This document shows positions 7,949 through 17,061 of a stretch of 47,216 bases of DNA, piece after piece. The notes beneath the pieces are model-generated. The model was not told the DNA's origin, searched no databases, and was given only the letters and a program-made list of their open reading frames with translations. The number at the start of each line of letters is the position of its first letter. Position 1 is the stretch's first letter. The translations under genes were made by a program, and so were the position numbers. This stretch comes from an uncultured Oscillospiraceae bacterium (GTDB lineage: Bacteria > Bacillota > Clostridia > Oscillospirales > Oscillospiraceae), in NCBI GenBank assembly GCA_944385535.1, contig CALWXR010000017.1:1-47216 (forward strand), in the 5' to 3' direction.

Positions 7949-10900
7949 CTGGCTCTATTTCTCCAAGCAGATCATTGAAGTTGGCGATGTCAATTTTCTT
8001 ACTGGAAAAAATGGCGCAGGAAAATCTACGGTTATTGATGCATTGCAGATTGTTCTCCTTGGGGAAACCAATGCTAGGAACTTTAACCAGGCAGCAAATG
8101 AAAAGTCACAGCGTTCTTTGGATGGCTATCTGCGCGCGGATATGGATGACAATAACCCATACTCCAGACGCGGAAAGGATTTTTCCAGCTACATTGCATG
8201 TGAGTTTCTCGATGATGTGGAGGGCACACGTTTTGTAACCGGTGTTGTCTTCGACTGCCGTAGTGATGGTAACAATATCGACCACTTTTTTATCTATGAT
8301 GGGGAAATACCGGAAGACGGATTCGTGGAAAACGGCTTTGCCCTCGACTACACGGATTTCCGAAAGCGCATGAAGGAGAAATATGGCCTTCGCGCCAAAT
8401 TCTATGATACACAGAGCCAATACCGTACAGATATGCTGGCAAAATGGAATGTCCATAATGAGCAGGTTACCCGGATGATGAAGAAGGCGGTTTCTTTTCG
8501 CCCAATCGTGGATATCCAAAAGTTCATTACCGAAAACATTTGCGATATTCCAGATAAGCCCAATATTGTGGAGATGCAGCAAAACATACGGGATTATAAG
8601 CGCCACGAACAATTGGCACAAAGACAAGAAGAAAAACTGACTGCATTACAAGAAATCGGAAGATTGTTTCGAGAAATGCAGCTGGCAATCGATCGCTGGC
8701 AGCAGCAGTCATTCCTTGTCCTTTGGGCACAGAAGGAAGATTTGGAGGTGGAGAACAACAAGGGTATATTAGAGCAAAAGGATTGCGAAGAACGGATTCA
8801 GAAGGTGACTTCGGAGATTGAGAGGGTTTCACTTTTGATTCGGCAAAAGAAGCAGCGAAAGGAGGAACTCATTGCCGCATGTGCGCAAAGCGATGTTTCA
8901 CGCGAAGAGGAGAAGCTTCGCCGATCAAAGGAATCCTTACTTACAGAACAGCAACGTTTGCTCCGGCAGCTTCAGAATGAAGTGGTTGACGTGAAACGAG
9001 AGGCTGCTACTATGAGCAGCCTCTGCCAAACAATTCTGGGGTGGGATATCAATGATGTGTTGCATTCGGTCATAGATGCAGCAGATACGATTCAAAAGGC
9101 ATATTCGCTGTTCACAGACTGCAACTACGAAATCTTTGCGAAATCCATTGCAATCTTTGCAAGAGCACAAGATGCAACGGCGAACTTCATGGCTGCAGTC
9201 CGTGATACGGCATATAAAGTGAAAGTTTTGACTGACGATCTAAAAGCCGAACAGGATCAGAAAGCGGTCGCCTTGGACAATCTGCGCAAGAATGTGAAAG
9301 ACTACCCAAGGGGGTTATTGCGCTTGAAGGAGCGTCTTGAGGTAGAATTAACGAAGAAGGCAGGAAAATCGGTTACGGTCGATATCCTTGCGGACGTTCT
9401 GGAAATCCCGGAATCCGAGGAACACTGGCGCCGAGCGGTGGAGGGATATCTGAACACGCAGAAGTTCTATCTACTGGTACCTCCGGAATACTACCGTGAT
9501 GCTCTGCGCATTTATGACCAGATTAAGCGGGAATTTGGAATGAATTCCTTTGGCTTGGTTGATATTGGAAAACTGCGCGAAAGAGAACGATTGGAACCGT
9601 GGTCGGATAGTCTTGCAAAAAAGGTAGAGACGGAGAATGATTTGGCGCGCAGCTATATAGATTATCTGCTGGGACGCGTTGTCTGCTGCAGTCATGTGGA
9701 TCAGCTGAGAAGAAGTAAAACTGCAATCACAGCAGATGGCATGCTCTATCAGGGGTACGTTGTTCGACCAATCCGAAAGGAACTGATGGATGATGCGTTC
9801 ATTGGTCGTCGTGCAGTCGCGCTTCGAATCGCCCGGATTGAAGCAGAGCTTACAGAGATTCAATCGAAACATCAGATTTGGGTGCCGATCTATCAGACGC
9901 TTTCAAGATACCAAAACCATGATGTACTGTTTTCTGCTCGCTATATCCAGAGTGTAGTACCCCAGCGCCAGACAGACTACCTCCGGGGATTAGAAATATC
10001 CGGTGAATTGGAGAAAATCGAGGAGCAAATGTCCCATTTGGATCTGTTCTGGCTTGGCGAGCAAAGAAAAATCATTGCGAAGCTTGATGGAGAGATCGAT
10101 TCTTTGGGAGATAGCAAAGAACAGTACATTACAGATAAAGCACTCCGAGAAAACCGCATCCATGAACTGGTTTGGGATATTCTCCCGGAAATCAATCAAA
10201 AAATAGTGAAAATGGAAGACCGTATAGCGGAAGAGTTTTCCGAAGACTTCATTCAAAAGACAGGTATTCCGCGTTATCAGCAGGAATTGGGCCGACTGAA
10301 GAAAGCATCCGTTGTCTATAAGAACTTCAATGGTCGTCTTGAGCAAACCGTGCGGGAGCGAGAGTCCGCTATGCAAAAGCTGTTCCGTGCGCGTTCTGAG
10401 TATGCAGATAAATTCCGTCCTTGCTCTTTCCGGATTGATGCTATGGATAACGAGGAATATGCTGCTGAACAGCACCTGCTGGAAGAAAGCGAACTTCCAA
10501 AATATCGCGCCAAAATTAAGGCGGCTTACGAAAGCGCCATGGAGCAATTCCAGAATGATTTTTTGGCGAAGCTTAAGTCCAGTATTGATCAGGTTCAGGA
10601 TCAGGTTAAAAGCCTGAATAGAGCTCTGGATCAGGCACAGTTTGGTACGGACCGATATAAATTTCGTGTTGATCGGAACCCTGACTATGCAGATTATTAT
10701 GATATGATTATGGCCCCAGAGCTTATGGAAGGTGAAGCCGGTCTCTTTGCAATGCCGTTCCAACAAAAATATGGAAAACTAATCGATGATCTATTTAGCC
10801 GCATTGCCATGTCAGACGATACACAGGTCAATGCCAGAAAGCAAAGTGAGCTGCAGCAGAATATTGAGCGATTTACGGATTTCCGAACCTATTTGAAATT

Positions 10901-11285
10901 TGATCTGGAAACCATAGATCAAAACGGCTCTAAACAGATGCTTTCTCAGACGCTGAATACCAAATCTGGTGGCGAAACCCAGACGCCTTTCTACATTGCT
11001 GTACTTGCATCTTTTGCGCAGATTTATCAGGTCAACAACCTGTCCGGTCTGGTAAACAATACTGTTCGCTTAGTTGTTTTCGACGAAGCATTCAACAAAA
11101 TGGACAGTGAAAGAATTGTGGAAAGTGTCCGCCTTCTCCGAAAAATGGGATTGCAGGCCATTATCTGTACGCCACCGGATAAGCTGCCTGATATTATGCC
11201 TCTAGCAGATCGTACCCTTCTGGTCAGCAAAGATAAATATCAGATGCATATCCTGACTTACGGAAAAAGGATGGAATGCGTATGA
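7917..11285 (+). CDS. jetC: Wadjet subunit JetC (SMC/MukB-like ATPase)
   Basis: This 1122-residue SMC-type protein carries Walker A GKNGAGKST at 30-38 (Lys36), a signature-like SGGE at 1017-1020, and Walker B LVVFDEAF with Asp1056-Glu1057. Between the heads lie two long coiled coils (about 215-480 and 600-900, rich in charged heptads) and a hinge (about 490-570). In characterised Wadjet systems this subunit dimerises, extrudes DNA loops using ATP and so measures circular DNA before cleavage. The length is normal for the family and no frame disruption is visible. GGAAGGAGGAGAACG precedes the start. The gene overlaps jetD by 10 nt. Confidence 0.95.
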   Translation: MKKLKKILLINWLYFSKQIIEVGDVNFLTGKNGAGKSTVIDALQIVLLGETNARNFNQAANEKSQRSLDGYLRADMDDNNPYSRRGKDFSSYIACEFLDDVEGTRFVTGVVFDCRSDGNNIDHFFIYDGEIPEDGFVENGFALDYTDFRKRMKEKYGLRAKFYDTQSQYRTDMLAKWNVHNEQVTRMMKKAVSFRPIVDIQKFITENICDIPDKPNIVEMQQNIRDYKRHEQLAQRQEEKLTALQEIGRLFREMQLAIDRWQQQSFLVLWAQKEDLEVENNKGILEQKDCEERIQKVTSEIERVSLLIRQKKQRKEELIAACAQSDVSREEEKLRRSKESLLTEQQRLLRQLQNEVVDVKREAATMSSLCQTILGWDINDVLHSVIDAADTIQKAYSLFTDCNYEIFAKSIAIFARAQDATANFMAAVRDTAYKVKVLTDDLKAEQDQKAVALDNLRKNVKDYPRGLLRLKERLEVELTKKAGKSVTVDILADVLEIPESEEHWRRAVEGYLNTQKFYLLVPPEYYRDALRIYDQIKREFGMNSFGLVDIGKLRERERLEPWSDSLAKKVETENDLARSYIDYLLGRVVCCSHVDQLRRSKTAITADGMLYQGYVVRPIRKELMDDAFIGRRAVALRIARIEAELTEIQSKHQIWVPIYQTLSRYQNHDVLFSARYIQSVVPQRQTDYLRGLEISGELEKIEEQMSHLDLFWLGEQRKIIAKLDGEIDSLGDSKEQYITDKALRENRIHELVWDILPEINQKIVKMEDRIAEEFSEDFIQKTGIPRYQQELGRLKKASVVYKNFNGRLEQTVRERESAMQKLFRARSEYADKFRPCSFRIDAMDNEEYAAEQHLLEESELPKYRAKIKAAYESAMEQFQNDFLAKLKSSIDQVQDQVKSLNRALDQAQFGTDRYKFRVDRNPDYADYYDMIMAPELMEGEAGLFAMPFQQKYGKLIDDLFSRIAMSDDTQVNARKQSELQQNIERFTDFRTYLKFDLETIDQNGSKQMLSQTLNTKSGGETQTPFYIAVLASFAQIYQVNNLSGLVNNTVRLVVFDEAFNKMDSERIVESVRLLRKMGLQAIICTPPDKLPDIMPLADRTLLVSKDKYQMHILTYGKRMECV

Positions 11286-12532
11286 CAAAAGTGATTATCC
11301 TCAACCGCCTGTTAGATAAATATGAAAGCAGCAAGCACTTAATGGAACCAGGAGTGTCAAACAGGCGGGTAATGCTTCGCATTGCTTCCGGTAAGAAGGA
11401 ATTTCCAGAATACGATTATCAGGATGCGTCTATCCGGGATACATTTAATGATGCTGCAACTGCGTTGGAAAAAGAAGGTTTCGTTACAAACGAGTGGGTA
11501 AAAGACAGACCGGTGTTATCGTGCGTTAGTCTAAATCTGAACAAAGTTAAGGAGTGTTACAGCCTCGTTGGTCGTACGCATCCGAAAGAGCTTGCAGCGA
11601 AAGTTGCATCAACGGTTCTTGAAAAGCTTTCACATGTCTCTACGCAGTGGATTGTTTCCTGGCGGGACGATATATGTACCGAAGCACAGAGAAATTTTAG
11701 AGTGCCATCGTATTGCAAAAATGACTTTCAGTCTCTTTTAGATTTGCTTACGGCATTTAAAGTATATGACTCCATGCATGGGGAGTCTATTACCATGCGG
11801 GCATTCAGCAGTCAGTGCTATCATGACACCAAATATTTTGAGAGATGTGTGAGAGAGCGTTTCCTGCGCATCGCCCAGACATATGATACGGGTTTGGCGC
11901 AGGCAAGTGAGGAAGGTGAACTAGGTATCCGGGATCAGCTGGCGTACTTAGGCATTTACGCACGCCCTGAATTGTATGAGCTTGCTGGAAGTGGCGTTAT
12001 CCATACCGCAACCGGCTCTATTGATCTGGGCGCTGCCGGTCCATATGGTATTGCACTGCCCAGCACTGCCGTTGATTACATTGCCGAAATAAATCTAAAT
12101 CAAACGCAGAAGATATCATTCATCGAAAACAAGACGAATTACGATGAGTATATTTTATCAGAGCGCTGCAAGGAAGAATTGGTTGTCTATCATGGCGGTT
12201 TTCTCAGCCCGCAGAAGAAAAAGCTCTTTGCCAAAATTGGGGCGGCATTGCATGCAGATTGTGAGGTTTCCTTTTGGGCGGATATTGATCTCGGAGGCTT
12301 CCAGATGTATTCACAGCTTCAACAGCTGATTCCAAAGACATTGCCTATGCGGATGTCTGGGCAAGATGTTACAGCCCATCATATGAATGGCCTTGTTCGT
12401 TCCACTAAATATTTGGAAAAGGTCAAAGCTGCTTTGGTGAATCAAGAGTATCCAATCTTTGAAGATGCGATGGAGAGAATATTAGAGTATGGCGTAACAA
12501 TAGAACAGGAATCTTTCTTATCCACAAAATAA
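11276..12532 (+). CDS. jetD: Wadjet nuclease JetD (Toprim)
   Basis: This 418-residue protein matches JetD, the Toprim endonuclease that cuts circular plasmid DNA after JetABC has stalled on it. The C-terminal Toprim fold shows the conserved acidic residue in FIENKTNY (Glu284) and the DxD motif ADIDLGG (Asp336, Asp338). The N-terminal half is the winged-helix/arm region. Both metal-binding motifs are intact, so the nuclease should be active. The start could also be the second ATG at 11282; the AAGGA site lies 4-10 nt upstream of the two. It is the last gene of the operon, with hairpins from 12603 onward. Confidence 0.92.
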   Translation: MRMTKVIILNRLLDKYESSKHLMEPGVSNRRVMLRIASGKKEFPEYDYQDASIRDTFNDAATALEKEGFVTNEWVKDRPVLSCVSLNLNKVKECYSLVGRTHPKELAAKVASTVLEKLSHVSTQWIVSWRDDICTEAQRNFRVPSYCKNDFQSLLDLLTAFKVYDSMHGESITMRAFSSQCYHDTKYFERCVRERFLRIAQTYDTGLAQASEEGELGIRDQLAYLGIYARPELYELAGSGVIHTATGSIDLGAAGPYGIALPSTAVDYIAEINLNQTQKISFIENKTNYDEYILSERCKEELVVYHGGFLSPQKKKLFAKIGAALHADCEVSFWADIDLGGFQMYSQLQQLIPKTLPMRMSGQDVTAHHMNGLVRSTKYLEKVKAALVNQEYPIFEDAMERILEYGVTIEQESFLSTK

Positions 12533-12602
12533 TATGGATTCCGGGAGAACTGAAAATACGGCGGACTTTTTGAGATGGATTACCAGCATAATCTATAATA
12601 TG

Positions 12603-12632
12603 GCACCCAGCGGGCTGGCAGCCGCTGGGTGC
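12603..12632 (+). terminator. Hairpin after jetD
   Basis: GCACCCAGCGG (12603-12613) pairs with CCGCTGGGTGC (12622-12632), an 11-bp perfect stem with an 8-nt loop 70 bp after the jetD stop. There is no clear T-run. Probably the transcript end of the Wadjet operon or the island border. Confidence 0.5.
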
Positions 12633-12767
12633 TGTTGGCAATTCATCTATTCGTTCATGATCTCCAGCATCATTTTGGCTCCCAGGCGGAAGCTGTTCTG
12701 GAACAGCAGGCATTCGCCTGCCCATCCCCCTTTGCACTTCGGAGGCTTTGGTGCGGTGCTTGTTTAT

Positions 12768-12836
12768 AAGCTTCTACCCGGAAGCTTCCTTTCCCGACAG
12801 TCTGACGCCCCCTGCCGCAAGGCAGGGGGCGTTTTG
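12768..12836. terminator. Strong GC hairpin with T-run, plus a smaller hairpin
   Basis: CGCCCCCTGCC (12806-12816) pairs with GGCAGGGGGCG (12821-12831) around GCAA and is followed on the plus strand by TTTTGATTTT. The AAGCTTC/GAAGCTT hairpin (12768-12787) precedes it. It lies between convergent jetD and the GH20 gene and probably terminates both. The rest of the gap 12533-12854 holds nothing I recognise. Confidence 0.7.
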
Positions 12837-12854
12837 ATTTTCGGGGATGTTCGA

Positions 12855-14720
12855 TCAATAGTCGATCCGGCCGGGGGTGGCGATTTCGTCCATGGTGTTG
12901 GTGCAGCCGATGGTGCCGTCGGCGTGGCGCTTGCAGATCAGAGATTCCTCCGTCAGCTCGGGGATGGTATCCACCTGGCCCAGGGCGAAGGCACGCATCT
13001 TCTCCCCGGCGGTGCTCATTCTGGCCGCGATGCCGCCCATGCGCACCTCGATGATCTCGAAGCCGTTGGGCTTGTTGGTGAACTCCCACAGCTGCCGCCA
13101 CAAAATCCGCAGGGCGTTCAGCGCCTCCACCGTGGCGGGGATCTCATCGGCCAGGGCCGCCGCCCGCTCCCGGTCGCCGGTGCGGACCACTTCTCCGGCG
13201 CTCTTATGCCAGCGGCACTTCAGCGCCAGGGCATGGGCCAGGGCGGTGTAGAAGTCAAAGAGCAGGCCGTAGCCGGGGTTCTCCCGGGCGTACTGGGCGT
13301 ACTTATGAACCAGGCTCTCAAAATGCTCCGTCATGGGATAGTCCTCCGTATCCTTTTCGAACAGCTGGATCAGCGGATCCTGGTAGAGCATGATCTTACA
13401 GGCGTTGCTGGGATCGTTGGGCCGTCCCCCCATGCCCGGAACCGTGTTGAACAGGCTCAGATCCAGGAAGGCCTGGGGATCGGCGCCGCAGCACCGGCGG
13501 AACCGGGCCTTGACGGCCTCCAGGTCATACACCCCGGTGTAGTCCATTTCCCCGTACAGCTGCAATGCCAGCAGCCCCGCCAGCATATTGGTTTCCGCGC
13601 CGTTGTCGCCCCAGGCGGTGGTCAGCACGGTCTTGACCCCTGCCTTCATGGCGGCGGTCAGACCGGGAACGGAGTTGGAAATGGCGGTGGTGTAGGAGGG
13701 GGCAGGGCCGATCCAGGTCCAGATGCCCCCGGCGAATACCGTTTCCGCCGGGAACTGGGCGTGCTTGTACAGGGCGGCGGCGTACTCCTCCTCCTTGGCG
13801 TGGTAGTAGTCCCAGTACACCAGGCTTACCCGGGGATCCACCGCCTTCTTGGCCCGCTCCGAGGGCATGCCCTCGCTGTGGTAGTGGTGGTTGTCCAGGT
13901 GGAAATACATGTCGCTCCAGATCATGGCTTTCAGGCCGTATTTGTCGGTGATGTCCAGCACCCGGCGCAGATGGCGGCCCATGACCTCATGGGGATGCTC
14001 ATAGCCGTACCGGGCCAGATGGGCTCCCAGGCCCACGCCGAAGGCCTCGTCCATGCCCAGGTGAATCCGCTTGGAGCGATAGGGGGCGCAGGCCGCCCGG
14101 ATCATCTGCTCCAGCAGCACATAGGTCTCCTCCTCGTCCGCCAAAAGAACCTCGTCGTTGTCCCGCAGGTGATGGAAGGCAGGCCAGTGGAGAATCCGCT
14201 TCAGATGGCCCAGGGCCTGGATGCAGGGGCACAGCTCGATGCCGAAGATATCCCCGTAATCGTCCAGCGCCTTCAGTTCCTCGTAGGTGTACCGGCCCCG
14301 CTTGTAGCCGAAGAAGGGCTGCTCCGGCACCTCATAGGTATCCTCGGTGTAGAGCATGGCCAGGTTCAGACCCATCAGGGCCATTTTCCGCAGGAAGAAG
14401 CGGATGGCCTCGGGCTTCAGCACCGCGTTGCGGGAGCAGTCCAGCATGACGCCGCAGCTTTCGAACCTGCTGTGCTGACGGATATCGCAGGCAGCGAGGG
14501 GATCCGGAATCAGGCTCAGGCCCCGGTAAAACTCCACAGGCGTCCGCCAGGTCAGGCGAACCCGGACGCCGTCGCTCTCCACCGCCAGGCAGTCTCCCTG
14601 AACGCATGCAATCTCCATCCCCTCCCCGGACAGCTCCATTGCCAGGTCGCCGGACAGCTCCTCAATTCCCTGCCGCCACTGAGGGGGCGTTTGTCCTGAA
14701 ATATGAATTTTTCTGCTCAT
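12855..14720 (-). CDS. GH20 beta-N-acetylhexosaminidase, cytoplasmic type
   Basis: This 621-residue family 20 glycoside hydrolase carries the catalytic Asp-Glu pair in RIHLGMDEAFG (Asp224, Glu225) inside a TIM barrel (about 85-400). It would remove terminal beta-linked GlcNAc or GalNAc using substrate-assisted catalysis. There is no signal peptide, so it acts on imported oligosaccharides; its length resembles the intracellular GH20C-type enzymes of streptococci. The start at 14720 is chosen because AAGGAG lies 7 nt upstream; the open frame extends 67 codons further with no site. It is divergent from the ABC transporter, sharing a 330-bp control region. Chitobiose or N-glycan antennae are the likely substrates. 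Confidence 0.88.
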   Translation of the reverse strand: MSRKIHISGQTPPQWRQGIEELSGDLAMELSGEGMEIACVQGDCLAVESDGVRVRLTWRTPVEFYRGLSLIPDPLAACDIRQHSRFESCGVMLDCSRNAVLKPEAIRFFLRKMALMGLNLAMLYTEDTYEVPEQPFFGYKRGRYTYEELKALDDYGDIFGIELCPCIQALGHLKRILHWPAFHHLRDNDEVLLADEEETYVLLEQMIRAACAPYRSKRIHLGMDEAFGVGLGAHLARYGYEHPHEVMGRHLRRVLDITDKYGLKAMIWSDMYFHLDNHHYHSEGMPSERAKKAVDPRVSLVYWDYYHAKEEEYAAALYKHAQFPAETVFAGGIWTWIGPAPSYTTAISNSVPGLTAAMKAGVKTVLTTAWGDNGAETNMLAGLLALQLYGEMDYTGVYDLEAVKARFRRCCGADPQAFLDLSLFNTVPGMGGRPNDPSNACKIMLYQDPLIQLFEKDTEDYPMTEHFESLVHKYAQYARENPGYGLLFDFYTALAHALALKCRWHKSAGEVVRTGDRERAAALADEIPATVEALNALRILWRQLWEFTNKPNGFEIIEVRMGGIAARMSTAGEKMRAFALGQVDTIPELTEESLICKRHADGTIGCTNTMDEIATPGRIDY

Positions 14721-15051
14721 ATACATACTCCTTATTGATCGTGACGCGGCGCTGCGCCGCCTCTGGCTCGTATTATCCAGGAAAGCGCGGGCAGTGGAAA
14801 GTACCAAAACGATACATTTTCGTAAATTCAGCATAACGCACATTTTATCGCTCAAAAACTGTATGTATTGCACAATTTTTGTAAATAAGATGTTGCAGAA
14901 TTTAAAATTTAAATGAAGCAAAGTATCGTTTTTGCACTATAAAGTAACTTTTGACCACTTTTCGTTTTGTGAAAATGTGGTATAATTACCATGTTGACAA
15001 TACAGGTCTTTTGTGTATTTCGACAACACTGAGGAAGGGAATGATATAATA
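14721..15051. promoter_or_regulatory. Divergent promoter region with paired inverted operator boxes
   Basis: For the GH20 gene (minus), TTTCCA (14795-14800) and GATAAT (14772-14777) are 17 bp apart. For the transporter (plus), an extended -10 TGGTATAAT lies at 14978-14986 with a poor -35. The 10-mer AAAACGATAC (14806-14815) recurs exactly as its reverse complement GTATCGTTTT at 14923-14932. Each copy lies upstream of one promoter, in mirror orientation. This is a layout expected for an activator such as the AraC-type or YesN-like regulators encoded in the locus. A GCGGCGC/GCGCCGC palindrome (14746-14760) lies in the GH20 leader. Confidence 0.6.
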
Positions 15052-16032
15052 ATGGCTGAATTGAAGATTGCAAAGAAAAAGTCGAAAATCATAAGACAAG
15101 GCCACACCAAGTGGACCAGGGATGACACGGAGTTAACCATCCTGGCCATTCCAACCACCGTGTGGTACATTTTATTCTGTTACCTGCCCATGTTCGGTAT
15201 CATCCTGGCGTTCAAGGATTACAAGATTGTGGACGCCACCAAGAGCTTTCTCTACAATCTGCTGAACAGCGATTGGGCGGGCTTCAAGAACTTTGAGTAC
15301 TTCCTGACGCTGCGGGACTTCCCTCAGATCCTGCGCAACACCATCTGCTACAATGTTGTGTTCATCGTGCTGGACATCGTGCTTCCCGTATCCCTGGCCA
15401 TCATGATCAGCAACATCTACTCCAAGCGCAAGTCCAAAACCTACCAGACCCTGATGTTCATGCCCCACTTCATGAGCTGGGTGGTTATCAGCTACTTTGT
15501 CTACGCCTTCCTGGTGACGGACAAGGGCCTGCTCAACAGCATCATCCGCGCCTTCGGCGGCGAAAATATCAACTGGTATTTTGAACCGGACTACTGGCCC
15601 GCCATTCTGACCATCATGCACGTGTGGAAGGTGCTGGGCTACAGCATGGTGGTGTACCTGGCCTCCATTACCGGCATTGATTCCAGCCTGTACGAGGCCG
15701 CGGTGCTGGACGGCGCTTCCAAGTTCCAGCAGGCCCGCTACATCACTCTGCCCTCCCTGCGGCCCATCATCATTATGATGTTCATCATGTCTGTGGGCCG
15801 GATCTTCTCCTCTGACTTCGGCCTGTTCTACCAGGTCACCCGGGGCGCCGGTCAGCCTCTGACTCCTATGGTGGCAACCTTTGACGTGAAGATCTATCAG
15901 ATGGTTACCACCAGCACCAAGCTGGGCCAGAACGCGGCAGCTTCCATGTTCCAGTCCATCATCGGCTGCATTACCATTCTCACCGCCAACGCCATTGTCC
16001 GGAAAGTGGACAAGTCCAGCGCATTGATTTGA
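15052..16032 (+). CDS. Sugar ABC transporter permease, LplB type
   Basis: This 326-residue CUT1-type permease has six predicted membrane segments. The first follows a lysine-rich, cytoplasmic N-terminus, and the EAA loop EAAVLDGASKFQQARYITLP (about residues 218-237) docks the ATPase. It resembles LplB/YteP, which pair with a YtcP-like second permease and a large lipoprotein binder for complex oligosaccharides. The start at 15052 is favoured over 15013 because GAGGAAGGGA lies 11 nt upstream and the Lys-rich N-terminus fits the family. First gene of a permease-permease-binder operon. No ATPase gene follows, so a shared MsmX-like ATPase elsewhere is expected. Confidence 0.92.
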   Translation: MAELKIAKKKSKIIRQGHTKWTRDDTELTILAIPTTVWYILFCYLPMFGIILAFKDYKIVDATKSFLYNLLNSDWAGFKNFEYFLTLRDFPQILRNTICYNVVFIVLDIVLPVSLAIMISNIYSKRKSKTYQTLMFMPHFMSWVVISYFVYAFLVTDKGLLNSIIRAFGGENINWYFEPDYWPAILTIMHVWKVLGYSMVVYLASITGIDSSLYEAAVLDGASKFQQARYITLPSLRPIIIMMFIMSVGRIFSSDFGLFYQVTRGAGQPLTPMVATFDVKIYQMVTTSTKLGQNAAASMFQSIIGCITILTANAIVRKVDKSSALI

Positions 16033-16047
16033 TGGGAGGTGGACATT

Positions 16048-16992
16048 TTGGCTAAGAAGCAAAAAATCAATACCGACATGAACGACAACATGACCCGGCT
16101 GAACCGGATCAACCCGGTGACCAATGTTTTGTTCAATCTGCTGTTTGTCATCCTGGCGCTGTGCTGCGTGGTGCCCATTCTGTTCATCTTCGTCATTTCC
16201 ATTACCGACGAGCAGGTGATCCGCACCCAGGGCTACCAGTTCTTCGTCACCGCCGAGACCGTTTCCGGCGAGGCCTACAAGTACCTGTGGAGCCAGCGTT
16301 CCACCATCCTCAACGCCTTCTGGGTGTCTGTGGAGGTCACCGTGCTGGGCACCGTCCTGGGCGTGGCCCTGACCTGCCTGCTGGGCTATGTGCTGTCCCG
16401 CACCGAGCACAAGCTGAACAATTTCCTGACCATTATGGTGTTCATCCCCATGGTGTTCGGCGGCGGTCTGGCCGCTTCCTACGTGGTGAATACCCAGATC
16501 CTGCACCTGGACGATACCCTGTGGATTCTGATACTGCCCCTGGCGGTATCCAGCTTCAATGTGACCATCGCCCGAACCTTCTTCCGAACCACCATACCGG
16601 ATTCCATCATCGAGTCCGCCCGGATTGACGGCGCTTCCCAGTGGACCATCTTCTTTAAGATTGTGCTGCCCATCTCCAAGCCCGTGCTGGCCACCATCGC
16701 CCTGTTCCTGGCCTTCGGCTACTGGAACGACTGGTACCAGTCCATGCTGTACATCAAGAGCGACGATCTGAAGTCCCTCCAGGCCATGCTGAACTCCATG
16801 CAGAAGGATCTGGAGTTCCTGACCAAGAACCCCACCGCGGGCCTGTCCCAGGCGGACATGATCCAAGCCATGCCTCAGGAATCCGTGCGTATGGCCATCG
16901 CCTTCGTGGTGGCGGTGCCCATCGCCTGCATTTACCCGTTCTTCCAGAAATACTTTATCTCCGGCCTGACCGTGGGCGCGGTAAAGGGTTAA
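16048..16992 (+). CDS. Sugar ABC transporter permease, YtcP/LplC type
   Basis: This 314-residue second CUT1 permease has six predicted membrane spans and an EAA loop at ESARIDGASQWTIFFKIVLP. I choose the TTG at 16048 as the start: GGGAGG (16034-16039) is 8 nt upstream, whereas the alternative GTG at 16039 overlaps the ribosome binding site itself. It heterodimerises with the upstream permease to form the channel. Fifteen nucleotides separate the two genes, so they are co-transcribed. The family handles di- to oligosaccharides; specificity cannot be read from the permease. Confidence 0.9.
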   Translation: MAKKQKINTDMNDNMTRLNRINPVTNVLFNLLFVILALCCVVPILFIFVISITDEQVIRTQGYQFFVTAETVSGEAYKYLWSQRSTILNAFWVSVEVTVLGTVLGVALTCLLGYVLSRTEHKLNNFLTIMVFIPMVFGGGLAASYVVNTQILHLDDTLWILILPLAVSSFNVTIARTFFRTTIPDSIIESARIDGASQWTIFFKIVLPISKPVLATIALFLAFGYWNDWYQSMLYIKSDDLKSLQAMLNSMQKDLEFLTKNPTAGLSQADMIQAMPQESVRMAIAFVVAVPIACIYPFFQKYFISGLTVGAVKG

Positions 16993-17008
16993 GAGGATCC
17001 ATGCATGT

Positions 17009-17034
17009 ATTGACGCGGCTTTCGCCGCTGCAAT
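17009..17034 (+). other. Intercistronic hairpin between permease and binder genes
   Basis: ATTG...GCGGC-TTTC-GCCGC...CAAT forms a 5-bp GC stem with an outer 4-bp stem. Hairpins at this spot commonly protect the binder mRNA so that the binding protein is made in excess. No T-run. Confidence 0.45.
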
Positions 17035-17061
17035 AAACAACCAAACTTAGGAGGAAAAAAA

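Noticed and set aside
16039-16047. GTG at 16039 as the start of the second permease
   Set aside because: It overlaps GGGAGGTG, the ribosome binding site that serves the TTG at 16048.
12534-17040. Long antisense frames over GH20 (plus, 12534-14699) and over the permeases (minus, 15172-17040)
   Set aside because: Same codon-bias shadow effect; low-complexity Gly/His/Gln/Val translations, and the opposite strand encodes clear families.
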